Shown: positions 1-8,081 of the stretch, one piece after another
Position numbering within the stretch: position 1 is the stretch's first letter
Layout: the number at the start of each line of letters is the position of its first letter
DNA from: Gammaproteobacteria bacterium
GTDB taxonomy: Bacteria; Pseudomonadota; Gammaproteobacteria; Pseudomonadales; Ketobacteraceae
NCBI GenBank assembly: GCA_013178375.1
Contig: JABLXQ010000004.1
Location: forward strand, 62,001-126,000
Length of the DNA: 64,000 bases
Reading direction: 5' to 3'
Translations under genes and position numbers: made by a program
Notes under the pieces: generated by a model
Databases searched by the model: none
Told to the model about the DNA's origin: nothing
The model's input: the letters and a program-made list of their open reading frames with translations, nothing else

Positions 1-308
1 ACGAGCGGCTAACAGCAACGGAGTGCCAATTCCGTGTATTCGCTCCGAAGACCCTGGGGGATCTGATCCGAATCAAGACCCGTGTCCGGTTGGGCAACAT
101 CGAACTCAATCAGAAGTACCCGAACCTGACCGCAGGCAAAGAGAACACTCCCGGCGCCATGGCCTCGCTACTGCTCAGGCAGCCATGGTTGATTGGCGCC
201 GTCATCGTTTACATTTTCGTGCAATGGCGTACCAGACAGGAGGCGGAAAAGCGCCGCGTCATTGCCGACTTCAGCACTTGGGAAAGAGACGAGTCGTCAC
301 GCATATAA
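1..308 (+). CDS. Glycosyltransferase, probably family 2 (C-terminal part only)
   Basis: The reading frame is open from the left edge of the window and stops at 306-308, so only the last 101 or so residues are visible. The visible part has a basic stretch (LIRIKTRVRLGN), one probable membrane segment (LIGAVIVYIFVQW) and a charged tail. This layout matches the end of membrane-attached family 2 glycosyltransferases of EPS loci, but the catalytic domain lies outside the window, so the family call is inference from these few features and from the context. It sits 54 bp before a pssD/pssE-like pair on the same strand and is probably in the same operon. Confidence 0.55.
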   Translation, partial: ERLTATECQFRVFAPKTLGDLIRIKTRVRLGNIELNQKYPNLTAGKENTPGAMASLLLRQPWLIGAVIVYIFVQWRTRQEAEKRRVIADFSTWERDESSRI

Positions 309-362
309 ACATAATTGTTCGTAACCATTGCAAGCGCAGCTGCGTAGCTGGACGGAGTTCAT

Positions 363-848
363 ATGATGCGGGGTACAGCCACTACTGGCAACACAGGCAA
401 GAAAAGGATTCTTCTGATTTCGTCGTGCGGCGGTCATTGGGTGCAGATGAACAGGATTGTGCCGGCGTTCCAGAATCACGATCTCTACTTTTCCAGCACC
501 GATTTTGACTACATGTCATTGGTGCCCGAGGGACGCTTCTATTGCGTGCCCGACGGATCCCGCAATAGCAACCCTTTTCATATAGTGCACCTGGCCCTGG
601 CGGTTCTCAGAATGATGCTGCAGATAAGGCCGCATGTGGTGGTCACAACAGGCGCAGCACCCGGCTTTTTTGCGTTGTTCATCGGCAAGCTGTTGCGGAA
701 GAAAACCATCTGGATCGACAGCATTGCCAATGTAAACGAGCTGTCGATGAGTGGCCGCAAAGCCGCCTGGTTCGCCGATCTCTACATCACTCAGTGGCCA
801 CATCTGGCGCAGGAAAATGGGCCTCACTATTACGGATCGGTTGTATGA
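363..848 (+). CDS. pssD: PssD/Alg14-like glycosyltransferase subunit
   Basis: A 161-residue protein of the Alg14/PssD/Cps14F family. Members act as the membrane-bound partner that recruits the catalytic PssE/Alg13-like subunit to the lipid-linked sugar on the cytoplasmic face. The family opening (ILLISSCGGHWVQM) is near residues 14-28, a hydrophobic helix lies around residues 75-90, and the TTGAAPG motif follows at about 94-100. The length is typical. ATG 363 has GGAG at 354-357 as its ribosome-binding site. The stop overlaps the start of the next gene (ATGA at 845-848), the usual translational coupling for the two halves of this split enzyme. The sugar transferred cannot be told from the sequence. 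Confidence 0.85.
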   Translation: MMRGTATTGNTGKKRILLISSCGGHWVQMNRIVPAFQNHDLYFSSTDFDYMSLVPEGRFYCVPDGSRNSNPFHIVHLALAVLRMMLQIRPHVVVTTGAAPGFFALFIGKLLRKKTIWIDSIANVNELSMSGRKAAWFADLYITQWPHLAQENGPHYYGSVV

Positions 849-1327
849 TATTCGTAACGGTAGGAACACAGCTGCCTTTCGAACGGCTTATAAAAGCCGT
901 TGATGAATGGGCAGAAAAGTGGCCTGAGATCTACATTTTCGCGCAAGTGGGGGATACCGAATACATCCCCCAGCATATGACCTTTGTGAGGAAACTGACG
1001 CCGCAGGAGTACTCGCAAAAATTCAATGATGCCCAGGTCGTGGTATCGCATGCCGGCATGGGCACCATCATTTCAGCACTGGAAAATGGCAAGTATCTGG
1101 TGCTGGTGCCTCGCCTGGCGGCATTGGGGGAACACAGAAATGACCATCAGCTGGGAACCGCCGAAAAATTTGCACACTACCAACAAATCCGGATCGCAAA
1201 GTCCACGACGGAATTGCATGACGCACTGTCGAACTCAGTACACGGGGTAATGGTGTCAGGTAGCAATTGTCCGCCGGCATCGGTGAGCCTGCTCGAACGG
1301 CTGAAGTCGTTTATCGATGAAGCCTAG
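845..1327 (+). CDS. pssE: PssE/Alg13-like glycosyltransferase catalytic subunit
   Basis: A 160-residue protein of the GT28 C-terminal type (PssE/Alg13/Cps14G), which supplies the nucleotide-sugar-binding half of the split transferase. It opens with MIFVTVGTQLPFERL, the family signature, and contains VVSHAGMGTIISALENGK at about residues 62-80, the donor-binding loop. EHRNDHQLG follows. An in-frame start exists at 794, but ATG 845 gives the correct family N-terminus and the ATGA overlap with the PssD-like gene, so it was preferred. Together the pair most likely adds the second sugar to an undecaprenyl-linked first sugar. Confidence 0.87.
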   Translation: MIFVTVGTQLPFERLIKAVDEWAEKWPEIYIFAQVGDTEYIPQHMTFVRKLTPQEYSQKFNDAQVVVSHAGMGTIISALENGKYLVLVPRLAALGEHRNDHQLGTAEKFAHYQQIRIAKSTTELHDALSNSVHGVMVSGSNCPPASVSLLERLKSFIDEA

Positions 1328-1435
1328 ATCCGGCGACGCACAATGGGGCATCGCATATGCGACATTCATCGGCAAAACTGCCAGCCGCAAACCATTCACG
1401 CCAAGAGTAGCCTGCTAAGGGTGAGGTAGGCAGTA

Positions 1436-2356
1436 ATGTACGAATCCTTTTTCGGCCTGACAAAGAAGCCTTTTTCGCTGATCTCGGACGCCGAGTTTCT
1501 GTACATGGGCAAAACTCACAGTACCGCCTTTGCCATGCTGGAATATGGCGTGTTGAGCAAAGCCGGTTTTACCGTCATAACCGGGGAGGTTGGCAGCGGG
1601 AAGACGACCCTGATCCAGCATCTGCTGAAAGAGCTGCCGCCCCAGATTTCCGTCGGCCTGATTACCAATACCCGCAAGAACATGGGCGAGTTGTTGCCGT
1701 GGGTATTACATGCCTTCAAGCTGGACTACCGGGAACAGCACCCGGTTGCACTTTACGAAAGCTTTTCACAATTTCTGGCCAGGCAATTCGAGCACGGCAA
1801 ACGCACGGTTCTCATCATCGACGAGGCACAAAATCTGGGCGAGGACGTGCTGGAAGAGTTGCGGATGCTGTCGAACCTGAATGCTACGCCCGATCAATTC
1901 CTTCAGGTCATCCTGGTCGGCCAGCCCGAATTACGCGACCTGTTGAGCACACCACAAATGATGCAATTCTCGCAGCGGGTGATGGTGGATTATCACATCG
2001 CCCCACTAACGGTGAAAGGGACCGAGTCCTACATAAAATGGCGCCTGTTCCAGGCCAGTGCCGACCGCGACCTGTTTACGCCAACAGCCTATCAGCTCAT
2101 CTACGCCGCCAGCCGGGGCGTGCCGCGCCTGATCAACATTCTGTGCGATACGGCGCTCTGTTTCGCATTCGGTGATCGCATAAAATTCATCGACGGTGTC
2201 TACCTGATGGGAGTTCTGCAGGAACGGGCAGAAGGTGGTCTGCTCGCCCTGGGCCAGACTCCCTTGCGCCGACTGGGCACGGTCGCGTATCAGCCGCAGG
2301 ACTTCGAGCAGCTTTTTCACAATGTCGTTACCAACATCAATAGCCGGAAAAAATAG
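1436..2356 (+). CDS. ExeA-type AAA ATPase of exosortase/EPS loci
   Basis: A 306-residue AAA ATPase of the ExeA/GspA-like group; a subfamily of it is characteristic of PEP-CTERM/exosortase EPS loci. It opens with the typical MYESFFGLTKKPFSL. The Walker A motif (GEVGSGKTT) is at residues 50-58 and Walker B (VLIIDEAQNL) at about 125-134. A sensor-like stretch with VGQPEL follows, then RGVPRLINILCD, which is standard for the group. No membrane segment is visible. Its exact role in EPS assembly or export is not established for the family. It follows pssE by 108 bp, with an AGGGTGAGG ribosome-binding site. Confidence 0.85.
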   Translation: MYESFFGLTKKPFSLISDAEFLYMGKTHSTAFAMLEYGVLSKAGFTVITGEVGSGKTTLIQHLLKELPPQISVGLITNTRKNMGELLPWVLHAFKLDYREQHPVALYESFSQFLARQFEHGKRTVLIIDEAQNLGEDVLEELRMLSNLNATPDQFLQVILVGQPELRDLLSTPQMMQFSQRVMVDYHIAPLTVKGTESYIKWRLFQASADRDLFTPTAYQLIYAASRGVPRLINILCDTALCFAFGDRIKFIDGVYLMGVLQERAEGGLLALGQTPLRRLGTVAYQPQDFEQLFHNVVTNINSRKK

Positions 2357-2383
2357 TGCCCATCGAATGAGATACCTGCGCGC

Positions 2384-3058
2384 ATGCTGGAAGTCGAACT
2401 GAAAACACATAGAGCGTCCAGCCTCATCGTATTCCTTTACCGCCTTCTGAAAGGTGGTAAACGGCGCAGTGTTGCCAAAATCTGCTATTCGCTTCTGTGC
2501 CGGTTGGAAGGGGGGCAGTACAGATCCGCCACGACAAGAAAGCTCCTGCAGCAGGATTATGGCGTCGAAATCGGCGCCCACAGCTACGGCGACGCATTTC
2601 TTCCAGGGCTATTCGCTCCCAGCGTCATCGTGGGCAAATATGTTTCGGTCGGCAAAGGCGTGCGTGTTGTTACGCAGAATCATCCCATTGACCACCTTTC
2701 AACGCATCCGTACTTCTATGAAAAGGCGCTGGGCGTAATCGACCGTGACATATTGGTGCCAGCAACCACGGTGATCGGTAATGATGTATGGATTGGCCAC
2801 AACGCACTGATTCTGCCTGGCTGCAATCGCATAGGACATGGTGCCATCGTGGGCGCCGGCTCCGTGGTGACGAAACCAGTGCCCGATTACGCCATTGCGG
2901 CCGGCAACCCCGCCAAGGTCATTCGCTACCGGTTTCCTCCGGACATGATTGAGGCGCTTCTGAAAAATCCGTGGTGGGAAAAGCCGCTGGATTCCAGCAG
3001 GAAACACCCCGACAGGATGACCCGCCCGATTACGATGGATGAGATTACCCGAACTTGA
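2384..3058 (+). CDS. Hexapeptide-repeat O-acyltransferase (CatB/LbH family)
   Basis: A 224-residue left-handed beta-helix acyltransferase. Hexapeptide repeats run from about residue 77 to 175 (for example VIGNDVWIGHNALILPG and IGHGAIVGAGSVV), followed by the family ending AIAAGNPAKVIRYRF at about 171-185. The repeat region includes TQNHPIDHLSTHP, the position of the active-site histidine in CatB-like enzymes. These enzymes transfer acetyl or related acyl groups from acyl-CoA to sugars, here probably an EPS sugar or intermediate. It lies 27 bp after the ATPase gene and ends convergently with the membrane acyltransferase gene. No clear terminator is seen in the 25 bp between them. Confidence 0.82.
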   Translation: MLEVELKTHRASSLIVFLYRLLKGGKRRSVAKICYSLLCRLEGGQYRSATTRKLLQQDYGVEIGAHSYGDAFLPGLFAPSVIVGKYVSVGKGVRVVTQNHPIDHLSTHPYFYEKALGVIDRDILVPATTVIGNDVWIGHNALILPGCNRIGHGAIVGAGSVVTKPVPDYAIAAGNPAKVIRYRFPPDMIEALLKNPWWEKPLDSSRKHPDRMTRPITMDEITRT

Positions 3059-3083
3059 GGAAATACCGGGTTCTACGCACACC

Positions 3084-4172
3084 TCACTCCTTCCACCACG
3101 GCTTCCCGTTTACCAAAAACGCCAGATACCGGTTCCTGCTGATCACCTGTCTGTGCAACGCAACCGTGACTAGCAGCGTTAGTGCTCCTGCACAGAATGC
3201 CAGCACGTAATTGTTGGAAACATACTGGGCCAGCAGCAGTGCAAACACATAGATAAACAGGTAGTGCAACATGTACACACTATAGGACGCATCGGACATG
3301 AACCTGAAAAATGGGCTGCCGGACGCAAGATAGCGTTTTGCCAGAAAGAACAGAAGATTTGACAGTGTCATGGCAGCAAGCGCCCTGACCGCCAGCAGAC
3401 CGAACTTGACTGCCGCACCATCTTGAATGGTTGCGATATATTCCACGCCACCCAGCAAAAGCAGGCTGGCCAATAGTGCCGCCCACTTCGGCGACTGAAA
3501 GTCATCCAGCAGATTCTGATACCGGTACAGCACTATGCCAAACAGAAAGAATGGCAGGTGGTAAAAGGTTTCCCTTCCAATGAACCCGGGTTCAATATCG
3601 ACTAATTTGCAGAGTATTTGCGTATAGAAGACACGAAGGCTGGCGGCGCAGACGGCGATTACCAGAAAAATGACATAAATTGCATAGGCACCGAATAGCC
3701 TGCGCCATGACGCGGTGACTCTTTCCGCATTCTCCAACGCCTTGTGGGCAGACGGTGTGACAAGCGCATAGGCGAGCAATGGAAACAGGAACCACAGTTG
3801 CAGGTGCCAAACCATGGGACCCTCGGCGCCTGCCGGCGTCGGATTGGCAAAATATTCGAGCAATGACTCGCCTGTCCCGTTGTGAAATGAATACACCAGA
3901 TAATTGGTGATGGGATTTAGAAGCACTAGCCCACAACAGAGTGGAACCCCGATGCGAACGATCCGCTTCTGGAGCATCTTGCTGCTACCGTACCTGGCGA
4001 ACGTGAGCGCCGATACGAAGCCTGAAATGATAAAGAACGCCTCCATGCGAACCAGACCGGACACATACTGGATGCCGGCATAAATGATCGAGGATCCAAG
4101 CGTGGTGGAGTGAATGATGATGCCGTACATCATCAGGAAGGATCTGAGCGAATCCAGGTGAAAATAGCGCAT
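3084..4172 (-). CDS. Membrane acyltransferase, acyltransferase-3/OpgC-like family
   Basis: A 362-residue integral membrane protein with about ten hydrophobic segments. The N-terminal MRYFHLDSLRSFLMMYGIIIHS carries the arginine and histidine typical of the acyltransferase-3 family, and a second signature (SDASYSVYMLHYLFIYV) lies near residues 295-311. Such enzymes O-acetylate or succinylate polysaccharides from the inner membrane. It is the last gene of the leftward group 7537 to 3084, 33 bp after the ligase/polymerase-like gene. With the hexapeptide acyltransferase next door, the EPS is probably O-acylated at more than one stage or position. Confidence 0.82.
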   Translation of the reverse strand: MRYFHLDSLRSFLMMYGIIIHSTTLGSSIIYAGIQYVSGLVRMEAFFIISGFVSALTFARYGSSKMLQKRIVRIGVPLCCGLVLLNPITNYLVYSFHNGTGESLLEYFANPTPAGAEGPMVWHLQLWFLFPLLAYALVTPSAHKALENAERVTASWRRLFGAYAIYVIFLVIAVCAASLRVFYTQILCKLVDIEPGFIGRETFYHLPFFLFGIVLYRYQNLLDDFQSPKWAALLASLLLLGGVEYIATIQDGAAVKFGLLAVRALAAMTLSNLLFFLAKRYLASGSPFFRFMSDASYSVYMLHYLFIYVFALLLAQYVSNNYVLAFCAGALTLLVTVALHRQVISRNRYLAFLVNGKPWWKE

Positions 4173-4205
4173 ACAGCATGGGATCCATTTTTCAGCGCGA
4201 ACAGG

Positions 4206-5525
4206 CTACGCGGGATTGAAAAGCGGTGCTTTCCGGCGCTGCTTCGCTGCCGTAGACTCCGGACTGCGACCCATCTCCATCAGCCGCTTTTTTCTCTGAA
4301 TCAGAAAGGCACACATTGCAAAGCTCATTGTCATGAGCATGGTGATCTGACCAAAATACGACACTGACAGGAACGACACCACATGCGTCAGGAATGAACA
4401 GAAGAAGCCCCAAAGCAACCACTGCAGCGCCAGGTCCAGCCGCAACAGCGAGCAGCGCCAGCTGAATCGCAGGCAAAGCGCGACCATCCAGATAAACAGC
4501 AGCAACGTCAACAGCCCACCAAACACGGCCTGGGCCACGTACATGGAGGTAATGTCGCCTGCCCACACGTTCCAGTGCGCCACGCCTTTCACGCCAATCA
4601 GCGCCCACTCACTGAAGTTATTCACAGTTTGATCGTAAAGATGGTAGCGGTGATACCCCGTGGAACCACCGGCCACATCGATTCGGGAAAACAGATGCCA
4701 GACCGGCGCCTTCATGGTCAGATGCAGAAAAATGACCAGGCCGAACAACCCATAGGCCGCTATGCCCGCGTATTTTCGATACCGGAAGCAAAGCACAGCC
4801 CCTATCCCGGCCATCAGCGCAAGAATAGGCCCGCTGGATGCAGAGGCAATCGTCACATAGATGGAACAGACAACCCCAAGCAGACAAAACAGTTTCGTTG
4901 CCATATTTTTGCGGCTGCTGGCGCGCAGCAATGCTATCGACATCGGCATAATGCTGGCGGCAAACGAACCCAGCAGAATGGCATGACTGAATGCGGCACT
5001 GCAGCGAATCCGGCCATCCCGGTGCGACGTATAATCCCGCCCGAGGATATAGAACGGATTTACGCCATAAAACTGCTCGAACATGACAAACGGTGTCATC
5101 ACGATGATCGATCCCACCAGAACCATCATGGCACGCACGATGTCCGCAATGTCGGTTATATACGACCGGAACACGTAGTAAAGCATGAAGGTATCAACCA
5201 GCACGCCGAGTTTGTAGATAAAGGCTTTGCCCGACCCCCACACCAACAGATAAGCAAGTGTTCCGGCCACCACCCAAAAAATGTAAAGCCAGTCCATAAT
5301 ATTCAACCGGCCCCGGTAATGCTCCCCCTTCATGACGATTCGAAGACAACCCACAAACGCAAAGATACGCAGAACTTTGAAATCCAGACCACTGATCACC
5401 ATGGCCTGGTCCGCCGGCACGAAACACATTCCAATCACATAGATTGAAATGACGTGCTTGCGCGGCACATTGAGAATCGCCACACAGAGCAGCAAGGTAA
5501 GCACTAAAGTTGCCGGTGCAATCAT
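4206..5525 (-). CDS. O-antigen ligase/polymerase-like membrane protein (Wzy/WaaL superfamily), copy 1
   Basis: A 439-residue polytopic membrane protein with roughly eleven hydrophobic segments. The region IRCSAAFSHAILLGSFAA (about residues 170-190) and a following segment with basic residues match the O-antigen ligase superfamily. A larger periplasmic loop with W and H residues (SEWALIGVKGVAHWNVWAG) lies near 310-335. In an EPS locus the likely role is polymerisation of lipid-linked repeat units at the periplasmic face (Wzy), but polymerases and ligases cannot be separated by eye. A second member of the superfamily lies at 37995-39257. The C-terminal tail is basic and cytosolic. Confidence 0.8.
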   Translation of the reverse strand: MIAPATLVLTLLLCVAILNVPRKHVISIYVIGMCFVPADQAMVISGLDFKVLRIFAFVGCLRIVMKGEHYRGRLNIMDWLYIFWVVAGTLAYLLVWGSGKAFIYKLGVLVDTFMLYYVFRSYITDIADIVRAMMVLVGSIIVMTPFVMFEQFYGVNPFYILGRDYTSHRDGRIRCSAAFSHAILLGSFAASIMPMSIALLRASSRKNMATKLFCLLGVVCSIYVTIASASSGPILALMAGIGAVLCFRYRKYAGIAAYGLFGLVIFLHLTMKAPVWHLFSRIDVAGGSTGYHRYHLYDQTVNNFSEWALIGVKGVAHWNVWAGDITSMYVAQAVFGGLLTLLLFIWMVALCLRFSWRCSLLRLDLALQWLLWGFFCSFLTHVVSFLSVSYFGQITMLMTMSFAMCAFLIQRKKRLMEMGRSPESTAAKQRRKAPLFNPA

Positions 5526-5624
5526 CGCCTGATTCCGGTGCTGAATTCGCGAACCCGCGACATCGTCAGTTGTGTCGCTTCTTTCACGGCCATAAACGCC
5601 TTCTCACTCGACAACAGGCACGCA

Positions 5625-6557
5625 CTAGTAGCCTTTTGACCACTCGTGGCGCCTGATCCAGATTTCCTGCCATATTCTTTGTGCATCCACATAGCGGGAT
5701 TGCCTGCCTTTCAGCGCCAGCACCGAGTAGGCAATCATCCGGGTCACCACCCAGGATTTGAACAGGAACACACCCACCCGCTGGCTGACCTCACTCCAGT
5801 GTACTTTCTGCAGTTCAATCTTCGCCGACAGCAATCGCACCATTTTGTCGGCCCTGACTTTTTCCGAACCGCCACCGTAGTGGACGATCTGAGCAGCCCC
5901 GGTAATCATCGGCGCGTAACCCAGTTTTTTCGCCCGCAGGCACAGGTCTGCCTCTTCCGCATACATGAAAAAGCGCCGGTCGAATCCTTGCAGCTGATTC
6001 CACAGGGTCCGCTTGATCATCAGAAAACAGCCGCACACGATATCAACCTGCCGGATCGAGTTCCGGCTCCAGCCACCATATTCCTCGGCATTGAACAGTT
6101 CGCTGTTTCTGAAGATAGCCGCCAGACCGAACGCGCGGCAGAACTGATTCCAGATACTCATTTTCCGGAAACAGGAACCGGGATTCAGCGCGCCATTGCC
6201 AAACACCGTGCGCCCTCCCCAGATTCCGGCTTCAGGATGTTTCCCGGCAAAATCCAGCAGGCGGCCAATTGCATTGTCCAGCACGACTGTATCCGGATTC
6301 AGCAGCAGCAGATATTCTCCGCTTGCCTGTTCGATCGCGAGATTGTTTGCCATCGCAAAGCCATAATTTTTTTCCGATCTGATCAGCCTGACCTGTGGAA
6401 ACTGTTGTTCAACGGCGTCGGCCGATCCATCACTGGAATTGTTGTCGATCAGAATGACCTCGATGGAATCGGAATTGGTTTCCCGATAGACCGATGCCAG
6501 ACATTCCAATGTCATTTGCCGGGTGTTGAAGCTGACAATCACTATGGATAATTTCAT
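5625..6557 (-). CDS. Family 2 glycosyltransferase, rhamnosyltransferase-like
   Basis: A 310-residue GT2 enzyme. The N-terminal KLSIVIVSFNTRQMT, the LIDNNSSDGS donor-binding loop (about residues 37-46) and the NPDT metal-binding motif (87-90) are all present. FFMYAEEADLCLRAKKLGY near residue 200 is the acceptor/catalytic-base region typical of WcaA/rhamnosyltransferase-like members. The frame extends to 6680, but ATG 6557 gives the family N-terminus and forms a TGATG junction with the stop of the upstream glycosyltransferase gene, so it was chosen. The sugar specificity is unknown. Confidence 0.85.
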   Translation of the reverse strand: MKLSIVIVSFNTRQMTLECLASVYRETNSDSIEVILIDNNSSDGSADAVEQQFPQVRLIRSEKNYGFAMANNLAIEQASGEYLLLLNPDTVVLDNAIGRLLDFAGKHPEAGIWGGRTVFGNGALNPGSCFRKMSIWNQFCRAFGLAAIFRNSELFNAEEYGGWSRNSIRQVDIVCGCFLMIKRTLWNQLQGFDRRFFMYAEEADLCLRAKKLGYAPMITGAAQIVHYGGGSEKVRADKMVRLLSAKIELQKVHWSEVSQRVGVFLFKSWVVTRMIAYSVLALKGRQSRYVDAQRIWQEIWIRRHEWSKGY

Positions 6558-7537
6558 CAGAAAGCCCTGTCGGAACGCCCTGGAAGAACGCCTTGCCGAA
6601 GCCTGGCTGTCACGGCGAGTGGAAACAACGCATACACCAATGGCTTCAGGAACTTGATATCGCCGGACCGGAAAAGCCACTTGAGCGCGATGAGCGCCGT
6701 TTTTCCGGACTCGGATCGACGCCCTTCAACGACAGACCAATAAGCACTGTCAACAAAGTGGCCACTCAGATTGTTCAGCCTGTCTCTGGCTTGATACGGA
6801 TTGCTGCGCAGATAGTCCGGCATGGACAAAGCCGCCTGCCCCCGGCGCACCCGCGCCTTGTTGATGGTTTTCAGCAAATACTGTGCCTTTTCAGCGGCCC
6901 TGGTTTTGGTAATCGAGTTGAAGTGAACCCGGTAGTGATACAGCGGCTCCGGCGATACCCGGATTTCACTCACTTCGCCAACCTTCAGGATGAAATCCAG
7001 GCCTTGGCCAATTCTGAGTTCCTCATCGAATTTGAAACGTTTTGCCAGTTCCATCCGCACCATCATGGTCGGGTCCAGTGCCGGCATCTGAAAACTGTCG
7101 ATTCGGCTTTTGCAGTGCATTTCGTCATAACGCGTTCTTCGGGGCGCGCAAATGTCCTGGTCCAGAATGAGCGCATAGCCGGACTGAACCAGACCAAGAT
7201 GCGGATTGTCGTCCAGCAGCGCGGCGAGCACTTTCAGCCGATCCCTGTCACAGGCGTCGTCGGCATCCAGAATGGTCAGGTACAGACCTGTAGCCTTGTC
7301 GATCAACGCATTGAGCGCGGCAGACTTGCCGGCGTTTTCCTGTCGGAACACGGCGACCCTGGAATCGGTGATTGCCTGCAGGCGGTCATAGGTACCATCA
7401 CGGCTGCCATCGTCCATGACCAGCAGCTCGAAGTTTTCCAATGATTGGGCGAGCACGGAATTCACTGCTCCCTCAATGTAGTCCTCCGCGTTATAGGCAC
7501 TGATCAGAACGGAAACTTTGGGCGCTGCAGGCTTCAT
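6557..7537 (-). CDS. Family 2 glycosyltransferase
   Basis: A 326-residue GT2 enzyme with the GT-A fold signature VSVLISAYNAEDYIEGAVNSV at residues 8-28, MDDGSRDGT at 41-49, NAGKSAALN at 68-76 and the metal-binding DADD motif at 91-94. The C-terminal third is less conserved and may form the membrane-facing region. It is the first clear gene of the leftward group ending at 3084 and is coupled to the next transferase gene by a one-base overlap. A possible sigma-54-like promoter lies 80 bp upstream. Confidence 0.85.
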   Translation of the reverse strand: MKPAAPKVSVLISAYNAEDYIEGAVNSVLAQSLENFELLVMDDGSRDGTYDRLQAITDSRVAVFRQENAGKSAALNALIDKATGLYLTILDADDACDRDRLKVLAALLDDNPHLGLVQSGYALILDQDICAPRRTRYDEMHCKSRIDSFQMPALDPTMMVRMELAKRFKFDEELRIGQGLDFILKVGEVSEIRVSPEPLYHYRVHFNSITKTRAAEKAQYLLKTINKARVRRGQAALSMPDYLRSNPYQARDRLNNLSGHFVDSAYWSVVEGRRSESGKTALIALKWLFRSGDIKFLKPLVYALFPLAVTARLRQGVLPGRSDRAF

Positions 7538-7616
7538 GGCGATTTTGGTATCAAGGCATCATTGAGTGGTGGTCGGGGATTAGCGCAACGTGCAATCCCG
7601 CTTTCTCCGCAACCCA

Positions 7617-7632
7617 TGCAATATCCCATCCA
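7617..7632 (-). promoter_or_regulatory. Possible sigma-54-type promoter (-24/-12)
   Basis: On the minus strand the sequence reads TGGATGGGATATTGCA, with the GG and GC pairs ten bases apart and an intact TTGCA, as in the TGGCAC-N5-TTGC consensus. Three of the variable consensus bases differ. It lies 80 bp upstream of the glycosyltransferase start at 7537. The assignment rests on pattern matching only. Confidence 0.35.
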
Positions 7633-7931
7633 GTTATCAAAAGAACCTTGATAATGAAAAGGCTTTTTCCGATTCAGATCGATGCGTGATTTCGGTGCAC
7701 TGGCGGGATTTGCATGTACGGTCAGGTGACAAATCAAATCAGGGACATAATGAGAAAAGCAACTCCCGATCAGAAGAACAATTCCCGCCATTGCGCGATC
7801 TGCCCGATTCAATCGATGACGGATAAGATTCAAATTTCTGCGGTTTTTACGCTGTTTTGAGCCATTTTAGTGCGCACCAAATTCGGGCATATCAACGACA
7901 ACTGTGTTAACTGCTAGCGGTTTCCGAGCAT

Positions 7932-7959
7932 TTGACTGCCAGCAATTGCCGGTTATGCG
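7932..7959 (+). promoter_or_regulatory. Weak sigma-70-like promoter candidate
   Basis: TTGACT at 7932-7937 matches the -35 box at five of six bases. It is followed after 16 bases by TATGCG, a poor -10 box. It precedes the secreted-protein gene beginning at about 8082. A weak match, listed because no better candidate is visible on this strand. Confidence 0.22.
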
Positions 7960-8081
7960 ACCCATATCACGCGTACACTCCGACCTGAAATATGCAGCCG
8001 CGTCCAATTAACCTATCATTCCTTCTCGCCCAGCTATCGCTCCACTTCACCGTGGTTTCCAACATTATGACTATTTACTCC

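Larger units (their letters stand above)
7538..8081. other. Divergent intergenic region, no convincing gene
   Basis: About 540 bp between the start of a leftward glycosyltransferase gene and the probable start of a rightward secreted-protein gene. A 99-codon frame at 7534-7833 (minus) overlaps the glycosyltransferase start by four bases, but its product looks like no known protein and lacks normal composition. AT-rich stretches occur at 7640-7675 and 7830-7890. Candidate promoters for both directions are listed separately. Confidence 0.5.

Noticed and set aside
7534-7833. A 99-codon minus-strand frame overlapping the glycosyltransferase start by four bases
   Set aside because: The overlap looks like coupling, but the product has odd composition, no domain and no good ribosome-binding site; it is probably chance.
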